Shown: piece by piece, positions 21,584-27,657 of the stretch
Numbering within the stretch: the first letter of the stretch is position 1
Layout: each line of letters starts with the position of its first letter
Origin: a virus
Reading direction: 5' to 3' (one strand)
Length of the DNA stretch: 35,650 nucleotides
Virus record (IMG/VR): IMGVR_UViG_3300050119_000068
Span: 1 to 35,650 of that record
Made by a program: the position numbers and the translations under genes
Notes under the pieces: generated by a model
Seen by the model: the letters and a program-made list of their open reading frames with translations, nothing else
The model's database searches: none
Told to the model about the DNA's origin: nothing

Positions 21584-22015
21584 ATGCCGATGAATGTCAA
21601 AGACTATCCGGCCGACTGGAAAGCGATCCGACAGCGGGTCGTGTTCGATCGGGCCGGGGGCAGGTGCGAGACGCCGGGTTGCGGCGCTCGACATGGTTCA
21701 ACGGTGATCCGCCAGGCCGACGGTAGTCTTTCAAGGATGGCCGATGGATCGATCGTCGAGCTATCGACCGTCAGTAGCTATCGTGTGGCCGACGTCGAGA
21801 AGGACGCCGGAGACCGATTCGTCAAGATCATTCTGACGACCGCTCATCTCTGCAACTGCTACCCGAAGTGTGGTATCGACGACCACCTTCGGGCGCTATG
21901 CCAGCGGTGCCACCTGGCATATGATCGTCCATCGAATCGAGCCAAAGCAGCTGAGACTCGTCGTCGTCGACGAGGCGTCTCGGTTCTCACCTTCCCGCCG
22001 GAGACGGACGAATGA
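21584..22015 (+). CDS. HNH endonuclease-like protein
   Basis: This encodes 143 residues from ATG 21584 (or 21590), behind GAGAGG at 21566-21571. Two zinc-ligand pairs are present: C28 and C33 (CETPGCG), and C106 and C109 (CQRCH). H88 (TTAHL), H101 and H110 (CHLAYDRP) give the beta-beta-alpha-metal pattern of HNH nucleases. A long insert (residues 41-80) separates the first Cys pair from the histidine. Phage HNH proteins act as packaging cofactors, homing enzymes or host-DNA degraders; since the terminase genes lie 7 kb away, the role here is open. Overlaps the next gene by ATGA. Confidence 0.75.
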   Translation: MPMNVKDYPADWKAIRQRVVFDRAGGRCETPGCGARHGSTVIRQADGSLSRMADGSIVELSTVSSYRVADVEKDAGDRFVKIILTTAHLCNCYPKCGIDDHLRALCQRCHLAYDRPSNRAKAAETRRRRRGVSVLTFPPETDE

Positions 22016-22311
22016 CACATGATGAATTCATCAAAGAAGTCGAATCAATCCCACTTGATTATCTGATTCGATGGGTCGAAGGATTCGTATCCACGTTTGA
22101 ACTTAGCTATTTAGGGCTGGATAGTCGATGGATGGCTCGTTTCCGAGGGGGCAATGCCATGTCGCATGGTGCGACCGGGCGACGTGCGATCGACGCGATT
22201 CTCGGCATGCTCCATCAGGCCGAGTTGCTTGCCTCGGTTCTCGACGACTATCGGAAGTCGATCCAGCCGGAGCCGCAAGCCCCCCCTGCCACGAAAGGCC
22301 GTCGAAAATAA
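22012..22311 (+). CDS. Hypothetical small helical protein
   Basis: This encodes 99 residues, coupled to the HNH gene by ATGA. It is mostly helical (DEFIKEVESIPLDYLIRWVEGFV, AIDAILGMLHQAELLASVLDDYRKS) with a Gly-rich middle and a basic Pro-rich end (PPATKGRRK). No family is recognised. Confidence 0.6.
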   Translation: MTHDEFIKEVESIPLDYLIRWVEGFVSTFELSYLGLDSRWMARFRGGNAMSHGATGRRAIDAILGMLHQAELLASVLDDYRKSIQPEPQAPPATKGRRK

Positions 22312-22320
22312 TTCCGAGAT

Positions 22321-22364
22321 TATTACCGTTTGCTACTTGACTCGCCAAGTAGCAAACGGTAATA
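22321..22364. promoter_or_regulatory. Perfect 19-bp inverted repeat (hairpin or operator)
   Basis: TATTACCGTTTGCTACTTG (22321-22339) is exactly complementary to 22346-22364 around a 6-base loop. It starts ten bases after a stop codon and precedes a very small gene. No T-run follows. Such long perfect symmetry is rare by chance and suits a terminator-like RNA hairpin or a strong dimer-binding site. Confidence 0.7.
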
Positions 22365-22406
22365 TACCCTCAGTGACGCAAACGACGACCCGAACGGAAG
22401 ACGACC

Positions 22407-22535
22407 ATGAAAGCCCTCCTCAAGCTGACCCTGACGCTCGCCGCTCTCTTCACCCCGGCCATCTACGTGATTGTCCCGGCCGTCGCGGTCTGCATGTTGA
22501 TGGACTCGATCATGCCCGTTCCGTCCGACGACTGA
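22407..22535 (+). CDS. 42-residue hydrophobic peptide
   Basis: The ATG at 22407 follows CGGAAG. The peptide is one membrane helix: a short basic start (MKALLKL), about 25 hydrophobic residues (LTLAALFTPAIYVIVPAVAV), and a polar MDSIMPVPSDD tail. It lies alone between the 19-bp inverted repeat and the gene at 22567. A small single-pass peptide could be a holin-like or host-modulating membrane protein, but size alone does not prove it. Confidence 0.5.
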   Translation: MKALLKLTLTLAALFTPAIYVIVPAVAVCMLMDSIMPVPSDD

Positions 22536-22566
22536 CCCATCCACCCCTGACGCAAGGACACGACCG

Positions 22567-22995
22567 ATGCGACTCAAATTTGAACACGTCCAAGGCTATT
22601 CTTCAGTCGATCACTTCGGCCCGGAAATCGTGTCGCTTTGCGAGTTGATCGCGGACGAGCGGCCCGAACCGGACGGTATTGTGCCCAATACCGACCACAT
22701 CCGAAGCAACTACAAGAAAATGGTCAAGCATGGCCATGCGATCATCCGCGAGGCATTCGAGCGATACTCCCCGTCTACCTCCTACTCCGGTCCCTCGTTC
22801 AATTCGATCAAAATCAAAGTGTACGTCGAGTCGCCGGGGTCCGGGTATCTCGTGCCTCCGCTCGTCGGGGAAGACAATCTCTCGGTCCTCGCTGAGTACA
22901 GTGGCGCGTATGCAGGGGTGTCGCCCAAAGACGCGACGGAGTGGCGCAAGCGGTGGGTCAAGTCGCATCCCGAATGCGGCATGATGGCTCGCTGA
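22567..22995 (+). CDS. Hypothetical protein
   Basis: This encodes 142 residues behind AAGGA. The N-terminal half is helical (VSLCELIADERPE, NYKKMVKHGHAIIREAFERYSP). The C-terminal half is strand-rich (FNSIKIKVYVESPGSGYLVPPLVG, LSVLAEYSGAYAGVS) and ends in a helix with WRKRWVKSHP. No motif is recognised. It is co-directional with the regulator gene that follows. Confidence 0.6.
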   Translation: MRLKFEHVQGYSSVDHFGPEIVSLCELIADERPEPDGIVPNTDHIRSNYKKMVKHGHAIIREAFERYSPSTSYSGPSFNSIKIKVYVESPGSGYLVPPLVGEDNLSVLAEYSGAYAGVSPKDATEWRKRWVKSHPECGMMAR

Positions 22996-23051
22996 CTCCC
23001 CCCCGGCCGGGTCGCGTGGCCCGGCCTTCCCTTCACCATCGGAGTCCACGC

Positions 23052-23309
23052 ATGACGACCCCCGATCGCTTCAAGGCCGCGCGAGCGAAGCGCGGCCTTA
23101 GCCAAGCCAAGCTGGCCAAGCTGCTTGAGATCGATCAATCAATGGTCGCTCAAATCGAGACCGGCCGTCGCAATCTATCGCTCGACCGGATTGCCGAATA
23201 TGCCGATCGTCTCGGCTGGCCTCGATCCGAGCTATCGCCGGAATTGGTCGATCGTCCGGCTGATCTCGTTTCCGTCGCGAAGCAAAGACGCAAGTCGCCG
23301 GGTCCGTAA
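23052..23309 (+). CDS. XRE-family (Cro/cI-like HTH) regulator
   Basis: This encodes 85 residues from ATG 23052. Residues 7-62 are a canonical HTH_3 domain (FKAARAKRGLSQAKLAKLLEI, then DQSMVAQIETGRRNLS), with the SQAxLA...QSxVxxxExGR core. The 20-residue tail is basic and there is no C-terminal peptidase or dimer domain, so it is Cro-sized. It likely represses phage transcription or acts as an antitoxin-like regulator. A perfect hairpin follows ten bases after the stop. Confidence 0.85.
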   Translation: MTTPDRFKAARAKRGLSQAKLAKLLEIDQSMVAQIETGRRNLSLDRIAEYADRLGWPRSELSPELVDRPADLVSVAKQRRKSPGP

Positions 23310-23318
23310 CGCCGAAAA

Positions 23319-23356
23319 CGAGGATAGCCGCCCCAACGCAGGGACGGCTATCCTCG
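23319..23356. other. Perfect intergenic hairpin after regulator gene
   Basis: CGAGGATAGCCG (23319-23330) pairs exactly with 23345-23356, and CCC/GGG extends the stem inwards. There is no T-run. It could be an RNA stabiliser or terminator between the XRE and ribbon-helix-helix genes. Confidence 0.6.
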
Positions 23357-23377
23357 GAACCGAATCGGAGCGGATCA

Positions 23378-23644
23378 ATGGCGAGCGACAAGCCGCAACG
23401 ACGCAAGTCAGCCGATGGACCTCTGCGTAAGACCGTCAAGACCTCTCTGATTATCGACGTAAATCTGCATATCAAGCTTTCCGCCTATGCGGCGATGCGA
23501 GGTATGGACCGCAACGCGATTGTGGTCGAGATTCTTGCGGACGCGCTCGGGTCGATCGTCTGTTTCGATCGGAGGGACCAGCGGGCAAAGTCTCCGGCTC
23601 CGGTCGACTCTGCTAGTGGAGTAGATCGGGAAGACGCCGCATGA
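23378..23644 (+). CDS. Ribbon-helix-helix (CopG/Arc-like) regulator
   Basis: This encodes 88 residues with GGAG before the ATG. After a basic tail, residues 18-57 have the RHH order: strand (KTVKTSLIID), helix (VNLHIKLSAYAAM), turn RGMDR, helix (NAIVVEILADAL). Two subunits would pair their strands to contact the DNA major groove. The C-terminal 25 residues are disordered. It is probably a partner regulator of the XRE gene next door; no toxin gene is recognised beside it. Confidence 0.78.
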   Translation: MASDKPQRRKSADGPLRKTVKTSLIIDVNLHIKLSAYAAMRGMDRNAIVVEILADALGSIVCFDRRDQRAKSPAPVDSASGVDREDAA

Positions 23645-23735
23645 TTCCGTAGGATTTCCGGCCAGCGGCCCGGCGATTGCGGCCGGTTATGACGGTCGTT
23701 CACGGCTTCCGGCTTACCGAGGGGCCGGAGTCATC

Positions 23736-23756
23736 GGGGCAGGGGAGGGGAGGGGG
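23736..23756 (+). promoter_or_regulatory. G-quadruplex-forming leader
   Basis: Four G-runs (GGGG-CA-GGGG-A-GGGG-A-GGGGG) lie 50 bases upstream of the gene at 23806. Loops of one or two bases give a very stable predicted quadruplex in DNA or mRNA. The surrounding 161-bp gap (23645-23805) has no other recognised feature. Confidence 0.5.
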
Positions 23757-23805
23757 CCGGTCGGTCGATCGGCTCCGAGATCATCATCTCTTGATAGGAG
23801 CAACA

Positions 23806-24363
23806 ATGGGAAGTATCGAGTATATGAAAAATTCGCAAGCGGCCTCGAATCTCATGGGCCGGGTCGACGAGCGGACCATCGATCACGAGCCCCGACCCGC
23901 CGGTTTCGCGGCCGTCGACCCGGCGAATCACTTCAAGGCTCTCAAGGAGTATCACGACGCGATCCAATGGCTTGCGACGGAGGCCGAGATCAACCGCCTC
24001 GGTTGGTCCGACTTGGAGATTATCCGAACCGTCGCCCGGAAACTCGCGATCCAATCTCGATCGATCGCGATCATGCACTCCGAGATCGAGGCCGGCGCCG
24101 CCGAGGCCGCTCGACTCCGGGAGCGACACGATATCGAGCTTGCCGAGGCCCGACGCGAGGCGGACGCCTACCTTGCGGCGGGGGCCGAGTCTTATCTTGC
24201 GGCTGCAGGCGAGGATGTAGGGCCGGATGAAGCCAACGAGGCAGTCAATCGCATCGTCGCATTATTCGATCGCGGCGACTTCGCGGGTGATTACGCGAAC
24301 TTCAAAACCTGCCGAGACGCCGTAAAGAGGCTTCGCGACAACACTGGCCAAACGTCCGCCTGA
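23806..24363 (+). CDS. Hypothetical helical protein
   Basis: This encodes 185 residues from ATG 23806 with a strong TAGGAG site (23795-23800); the upstream in-frame sequence is leader. The product is almost entirely helical and Ala/Glu/Arg-rich (AIQWLATEAEINRLGWSDLEIIRTV, MHSEIEAGAAEAARLRERHDIELAEARREADAY), suggesting a long coiled coil. The Rho-independent terminator at 24429 follows. The function is unknown. Confidence 0.65.
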   Translation: MGSIEYMKNSQAASNLMGRVDERTIDHEPRPAGFAAVDPANHFKALKEYHDAIQWLATEAEINRLGWSDLEIIRTVARKLAIQSRSIAIMHSEIEAGAAEAARLRERHDIELAEARREADAYLAAGAESYLAAAGEDVGPDEANEAVNRIVALFDRGDFAGDYANFKTCRDAVKRLRDNTGQTSA

Positions 24364-24428
24364 TTTCTCTTCTCTCCGACAGAGGCGGCATGATAGGCTG
24401 TTATCGCCTCTGTTCGAAGTCTGGCGGT

Positions 24429-24470
24429 CGGGGTCGGTCGGGATCGTTTCCCGGTCGACCCCGTTTTTTT
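24429..24470 (+). terminator. Intrinsic terminator
   Basis: A 15-pair GC-rich stem (24429-24443 with 24449-24463, including two G-T pairs) around a 5-base loop is followed by seven T (24464-24470). This is the strongest intrinsic terminator in the window and ends the early/accessory run that includes the gene at 23806. Confidence 0.85.
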
Positions 24471-24679
24471 ATGCGCCGATGGTCTAAACTTTCCGAAAAT
24501 ACCCTAAATCCATGCAATTCGAATGGCGTGCATATTGACCAAAAGTTGGTATCTGGAATATCGTTTAATATGGTGGCACATACGCATTTAAGTGATGCTG
24601 TTTTGGCCTCAAGTTGGTATTTGCGACCGTCCCTAAATGTATAGGGCCGAGACGAAAACTCTAATTCGGGTCATCTCAC
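24471..24679. promoter_or_regulatory. AT-rich control region with short repeats and candidate promoter
   Basis: This non-coding stretch follows the terminator. It holds a direct repeat AAGTTGGTAT[C/T]TG at 24543 and 24611, a repeat CCCTAAAT at 24502 and 24631, the palindrome ATTCGAAT (24517-24524) inside ATGCA/TGCAT arms, and CCCTA...TAGGG (24631-24646). TTGGTA (24546-24551), 17 bases, TATGGT (24569-24574) is a possible promoter (4/6 at each box). It probably drives the genes from 24680 onwards. The individual promoter call is weak. Confidence 0.45.
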
Positions 24680-24943
24680 ATGACGGGAGCAACGGCTTGC
24701 GGGAAAGCGGTAACAGTCAATCGCTCCGACGTGAGCCGTCGATTCATCGGCAAGCTGACACGAGAGCAAGTCTACCTGTTACGACAAGCCGGATCGCTTC
24801 AATTAAGAGCGGCCGGATTAACATATAGTCAAATTGCTCAATATTTCAGAGTGAGCGATACCGCTGTCATGAATTGGCTTAATCAAGTCGAAGGGTTGTC
24901 GGAATACGTCAATGACGACGAAACATCCAAAGATGGAATTTGA
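24680..24943 (+). CDS. Small helix-turn-helix protein
   Basis: This encodes 87 residues. Residues 27-68 (LTREQVYLLRQAG, then RAAGLTYSQIAQYFRVSDTAVMNWLN) contain a clear helix-turn-helix of the transposase/sigma-like type that recognises DNA through the second helix. The start lacks a Shine-Dalgarno sequence. It is the first gene after the control region, so it may regulate the late or host-interface genes downstream. It overlaps the next gene by 32 bases. Confidence 0.62.
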   Translation: MTGATACGKAVTVNRSDVSRRFIGKLTREQVYLLRQAGSLQLRAAGLTYSQIAQYFRVSDTAVMNWLNQVEGLSEYVNDDETSKDGI

Positions 24944-25283
24944 GCCGAAATTCGGCCTTCAACCACACACTATTGAGTCGATCGACGAGGCCCTCAAAAC
25001 CGGCAAATGTCGGAATTGCGGATCGGGGGCCGTGATCCCCGAAGGCTCCGATTTCGTCTGCATGACCTGCCATCGGGTCGCGCCGAATCGGGTCGCCGCT
25101 TGCCGACTCCACTTCCCGCCGAAGAAACCGCCAAGCCGTCGAGAGTTTGCGGCCCCCGGCGAGAAGGTCAAAAAGAAGGCCAAGAAAAAGAAGCTCTTAG
25201 CTAAGCTGGCCCGCTACCTTGCGGCCACGCCCGAGTATGCCAGCGACCCGGTAGCTACGGCTTGGGTCCAAGCCAACCGATAA
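24912..25283 (+). CDS. Zinc-ribbon protein with Lys-rich segment
   Basis: This encodes 123 residues. A zinc ribbon is formed by C33, C36, C50 and C53 (KCRNCGS, FVCMTCHRV). Residues 85-98 are nearly all lysine (EKVKKKAKKKKLL), and the C-terminus is helical. Zinc ribbon plus a polybasic patch suggests nucleic-acid or ribosome binding, possibly a modulator of host transcription. No family is recognised. Confidence 0.62.
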   Translation: MTTKHPKMEFEPKFGLQPHTIESIDEALKTGKCRNCGSGAVIPEGSDFVCMTCHRVAPNRVAACRLHFPPKKPPSRREFAAPGEKVKKKAKKKKLLAKLARYLAATPEYASDPVATAWVQANR

Positions 25284-25307
25284 GACGATCGGTTGACGTT
25301 GAAATTG

Positions 25308-25352
25308 ACGACCGCAATTCCGAGGGGACTGCCACCCTCGGTTTGCGGTCGT
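25308..25352. other. Long intergenic hairpin
   Basis: ACGACCGCA (25308-25316) pairs with 25344-25352 and CCGAGGG (25320-25326) pairs with 25335-25341, with a small internal bulge and an 8-base loop. No T-run follows. It lies in the 100-bp gap before the membrane protein gene. Confidence 0.6.
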
Positions 25353-25383
25353 AATCGTCTCGCGATCGAAGCAAGGAATACGG

Positions 25384-25710
25384 ATGCACGAATTATGGAT
25401 CGCCCTTACCCGTAGCTTCCTGACTCCCCCCGAAACCGCTCCGGCCCCTCAACTCCGAAACCTCAATCTACCCCGTCCGGCCCGACTGGTTCCCGGAGCG
25501 CAGGCCGCTTGGGATGGGGCCGTTTCCGCGTTCAATTCTCAGATATCGACATATTGCGACGAATTGAAGCAACTCGTCTTTGACGCCGGTGTCTTTGCGG
25601 GTGGGGTGATCTATGGGCCAGTTGGACTTGTGCTCGGCTTCATCCTCGGCTGGACCTTTTGTCGCCAGTGCCAAAAGATGCTCGTCGAGCACTCGATTCG
25701 CAAGAGCTAA
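25384..25710 (+). CDS. Single-pass membrane protein (lysis-region candidate)
   Basis: This encodes 108 residues with AAGGAA before the ATG. The N-terminal 45 residues are Pro-rich. One membrane helix is at about 71-91 (AGGVIYGPVGLVLGFILGW) with GxxxG-like spacing, followed by a short basic Cys-containing tail. The last 98 bases overlap the start of the secreted peptidase gene in another frame. Pairing with a secreted enzyme suggests a holin or spanin-like role, which is inferred and not shown. Confidence 0.58.
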   Translation: MHELWIALTRSFLTPPETAPAPQLRNLNLPRPARLVPGAQAAWDGAVSAFNSQISTYCDELKQLVFDAGVFAGGVIYGPVGLVLGFILGWTFCRQCQKMLVEHSIRKS

Positions 25711-26371
25711 GATCGTCGCCCTGGCGTTCGCGCTTGCCGTCTCGGCTCCGGCCGTGGCCGGAGAGTCGGAGGAAGCCAACGGGCCGGTGTGGCAGGGCGT
25801 GGCGGTCGAGATCGACTTGCCTGCCGCCGATCATCGCCAGAATGCGAGCGGCAAGCCCGATCGACCTGGACGGCCGGGGGCTGGGCTTTGCGTCTGGGCC
25901 GCGATCGACATGATTTCCAAATGGGAAGGTATCGAAGAACTCAACGACCTTTTCGAATGGATGAAAACGCAACCGGGTGGAGGCTGGCCGGAACGGGTCG
26001 AGCGGGTATTGAAGGAACGCGCGCCGGTTCTCGTCTCGGAAGGTGGATTCATCCAATACGAGGGAACCGATCCGAGCATCCTCGACGCGACGATAGCGAG
26101 GGGCCGTCCTATCGCCGTCACCTATGGATATGGTGATTGGTATCGTGATAAAGGCGTCACCTTGGACGCCAACGGCCTTCCTCGAATCGATCACATGGTC
26201 TTATTGGTGCATATCGACACCGATTGGGCCTGCATCATCGATAGCAACAACTCGACTTATTATACGTGGATGAGTCGAAAGGAATTCCTGAAACGATGGG
26301 TTTACCCGGACGATAGGGGATGGGCCGTCGCGTTATTCGGCCCTCCACCGCCGCCCGTTCCGACCAATTGA
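25613..26371 (+). CDS. Secreted C39-like cysteine peptidase (candidate endolysin)
   Basis: This encodes 252 residues. A signal peptide is evident: basic RFARAK, hydrophobic IVALAFALAV, cleavage after SAPAVA near residue 49. The mature part has a papain-like C39 pattern: C93 in GAGLCVWAAIDM, H194 in RIDHMVLLVH and D210 in CIIDSNNS, with a final strand (GWAVALFG). The start ATG 25613 lies inside the upstream membrane gene and gives a long n-region; no nearer ATG exists. C39-like enzymes cut peptides, so a peptidoglycan-peptide or host-protein target is inferred. No other lysin was recognised in the genome. Confidence 0.68.
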   Translation: MGQLDLCSASSSAGPFVASAKRCSSSTRFARAKIVALAFALAVSAPAVAGESEEANGPVWQGVAVEIDLPAADHRQNASGKPDRPGRPGAGLCVWAAIDMISKWEGIEELNDLFEWMKTQPGGGWPERVERVLKERAPVLVSEGGFIQYEGTDPSILDATIARGRPIAVTYGYGDWYRDKGVTLDANGLPRIDHMVLLVHIDTDWACIIDSNNSTYYTWMSRKEFLKRWVYPDDRGWAVALFGPPPPPVPTN

Positions 26372-26378
26372 GGCCAAG

Positions 26379-27128
26379 ATGATCGAGGGGTGTGAACTTA
26401 TTCACGCTGATTGCCTCGACGCGATGAGCCTGATCCCGGACGGGACGGTCGATCTCATCGCGGCGGATTTACCCTACGGGACGACGGCGTGCAAGTGGGA
26501 CGTCGTGATCCCGTTCGGACCGCTCTGGGCACACTACCGTCGGATACTTAAACCTCGTGGCGCGATCGTACTCACGGCATGCCAGCCCTTTACGTCGATG
26601 CTCGTGATGAGTAATCAAGAGTGGTTTAGGTATCGATGGGTGTGGGACAAAGTGAATCGTCCCACTGGATTCCTTGACGCAAAGACTCGCCCGCTTCGCA
26701 TTGCCGAAGACGTGCTGGTCTTTGGACCGAAACCAACCACTTATAACCCGCAAATGACCATAGGTGAGCCATACGTTGCCGCCCACGGGAAACACGGGAC
26801 TGTCTATGGCGATCAGCGACGAACTGTGACAGTGTGCAAAGGCGAGCGATACCCACGGGACATCATCAGGATCAAAGCCGATCGCCGGGGAACCGAGGGC
26901 CGAATCCACCCCACGCAAAAGCCCGTCGCCCTCTTCGAATACCTGATCCGCACCTACTCGAATCCCGGCGATCTCGTCCTCGATAACGCGATGGGATCGG
27001 GTACGACTGGCGAGGCTTGCATCAAGACAGGCCGACGATTCATCGGCATTGAACGCGATCCGAAGCACTTCGGGAATGCCCGTGCTCGGCTCAACTTTGT
27101 CCAACGTCCGCTTTTAATGAGTTCCTGA
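26379..27128 (+). CDS. DNA adenine/cytosine-N4 methyltransferase, beta class
   Basis: This encodes 249 residues. Motif IV DLPYG (residues 30-34) precedes HPTQKP (177-182), motif I LDNAMGSGTTGEA (201-213) and motif II IGIERD (222-227). This circular order is that of beta-class amino-methyltransferases. DLPY is compatible with N6-adenine or N4-cytosine. No restriction endonuclease gene lies alongside, so it is an orphan enzyme, probably protecting phage DNA from host restriction. The target site cannot be read from sequence. GAGG precedes the ATG. Confidence 0.9.
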   Translation: MIEGCELIHADCLDAMSLIPDGTVDLIAADLPYGTTACKWDVVIPFGPLWAHYRRILKPRGAIVLTACQPFTSMLVMSNQEWFRYRWVWDKVNRPTGFLDAKTRPLRIAEDVLVFGPKPTTYNPQMTIGEPYVAAHGKHGTVYGDQRRTVTVCKGERYPRDIIRIKADRRGTEGRIHPTQKPVALFEYLIRTYSNPGDLVLDNAMGSGTTGEACIKTGRRFIGIERDPKHFGNARARLNFVQRPLLMSS

Positions 27129-27158
27129 CACTCCTGACACAAAGGTAGGTTGGCACCG

Positions 27159-27599
27159 ATGGATGAACGCGAGACAGGTTTTCCGCAAGCCGCTGCGGCG
27201 TCGACCGCTTTTACGCAGTTGCAGGGCCATGCGTTGCCGCAAGAGCTTCTCCACCTGGCCCTGTTTTTCGCGGGTCTCATCGTCGCGATGGCGACGTTCG
27301 GGGGTGGATTCCTTCTCGGCCGCAACGACAAACCGATCATCGATCCGGTTCCGATCAAGGCCGCTCCGGCCTCGTCGGCTCCGGCCGTCGCTCCCTGTCG
27401 TTGCGGCCGTCCCGGCTTCAAGGGAGAACTTCCGTCCAGGCCGTCCGGAGAACTTCCGACGACTTCCGCCGTCCACTGGAAGCAAAACGAATCCGCGAAA
27501 TGGACTCGGATTTACGCAATGGACGGCGAATACGTATGCGTCATTCCTGACGTGAACAATCCTCGTTTCGAGTGGCGTCGTCGTGATCCGGAAGACTGA
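27159..27599 (+). CDS. Membrane protein with one helix and CxC motif
   Basis: This encodes 146 residues from ATG 27159, with GGTAGG at 27144-27149; an in-frame TTG at 27150 is too close to that site. Residues 31-52 (LLHLALFFAGLIVAMATFGGG) are a membrane helix. A CRCG element and a C-terminal extramembrane strand domain (WTRIYAMDGEYVCVIPD) follow. Topology is likely N-in. It begins the run of membrane and secreted proteins before the terminase genes; a lysis or host-surface role is possible. Confidence 0.6.
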   Translation: MDERETGFPQAAAASTAFTQLQGHALPQELLHLALFFAGLIVAMATFGGGFLLGRNDKPIIDPVPIKAAPASSAPAVAPCRCGRPGFKGELPSRPSGELPTTSAVHWKQNESAKWTRIYAMDGEYVCVIPDVNNPRFEWRRRDPED

Positions 27600-27657
27600 C
27601 GATGCAAACCCTTGCGTCGATTGAGAAGGAATGTCGGCGAGTCACGAGTAAACACCT

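Noticed and set aside
23677-23805. Longer N-terminus for the gene at 23806
   Set aside because: The upstream part encodes G-run-derived residues from the quadruplex leader; TAGGAG immediately precedes ATG 23806.
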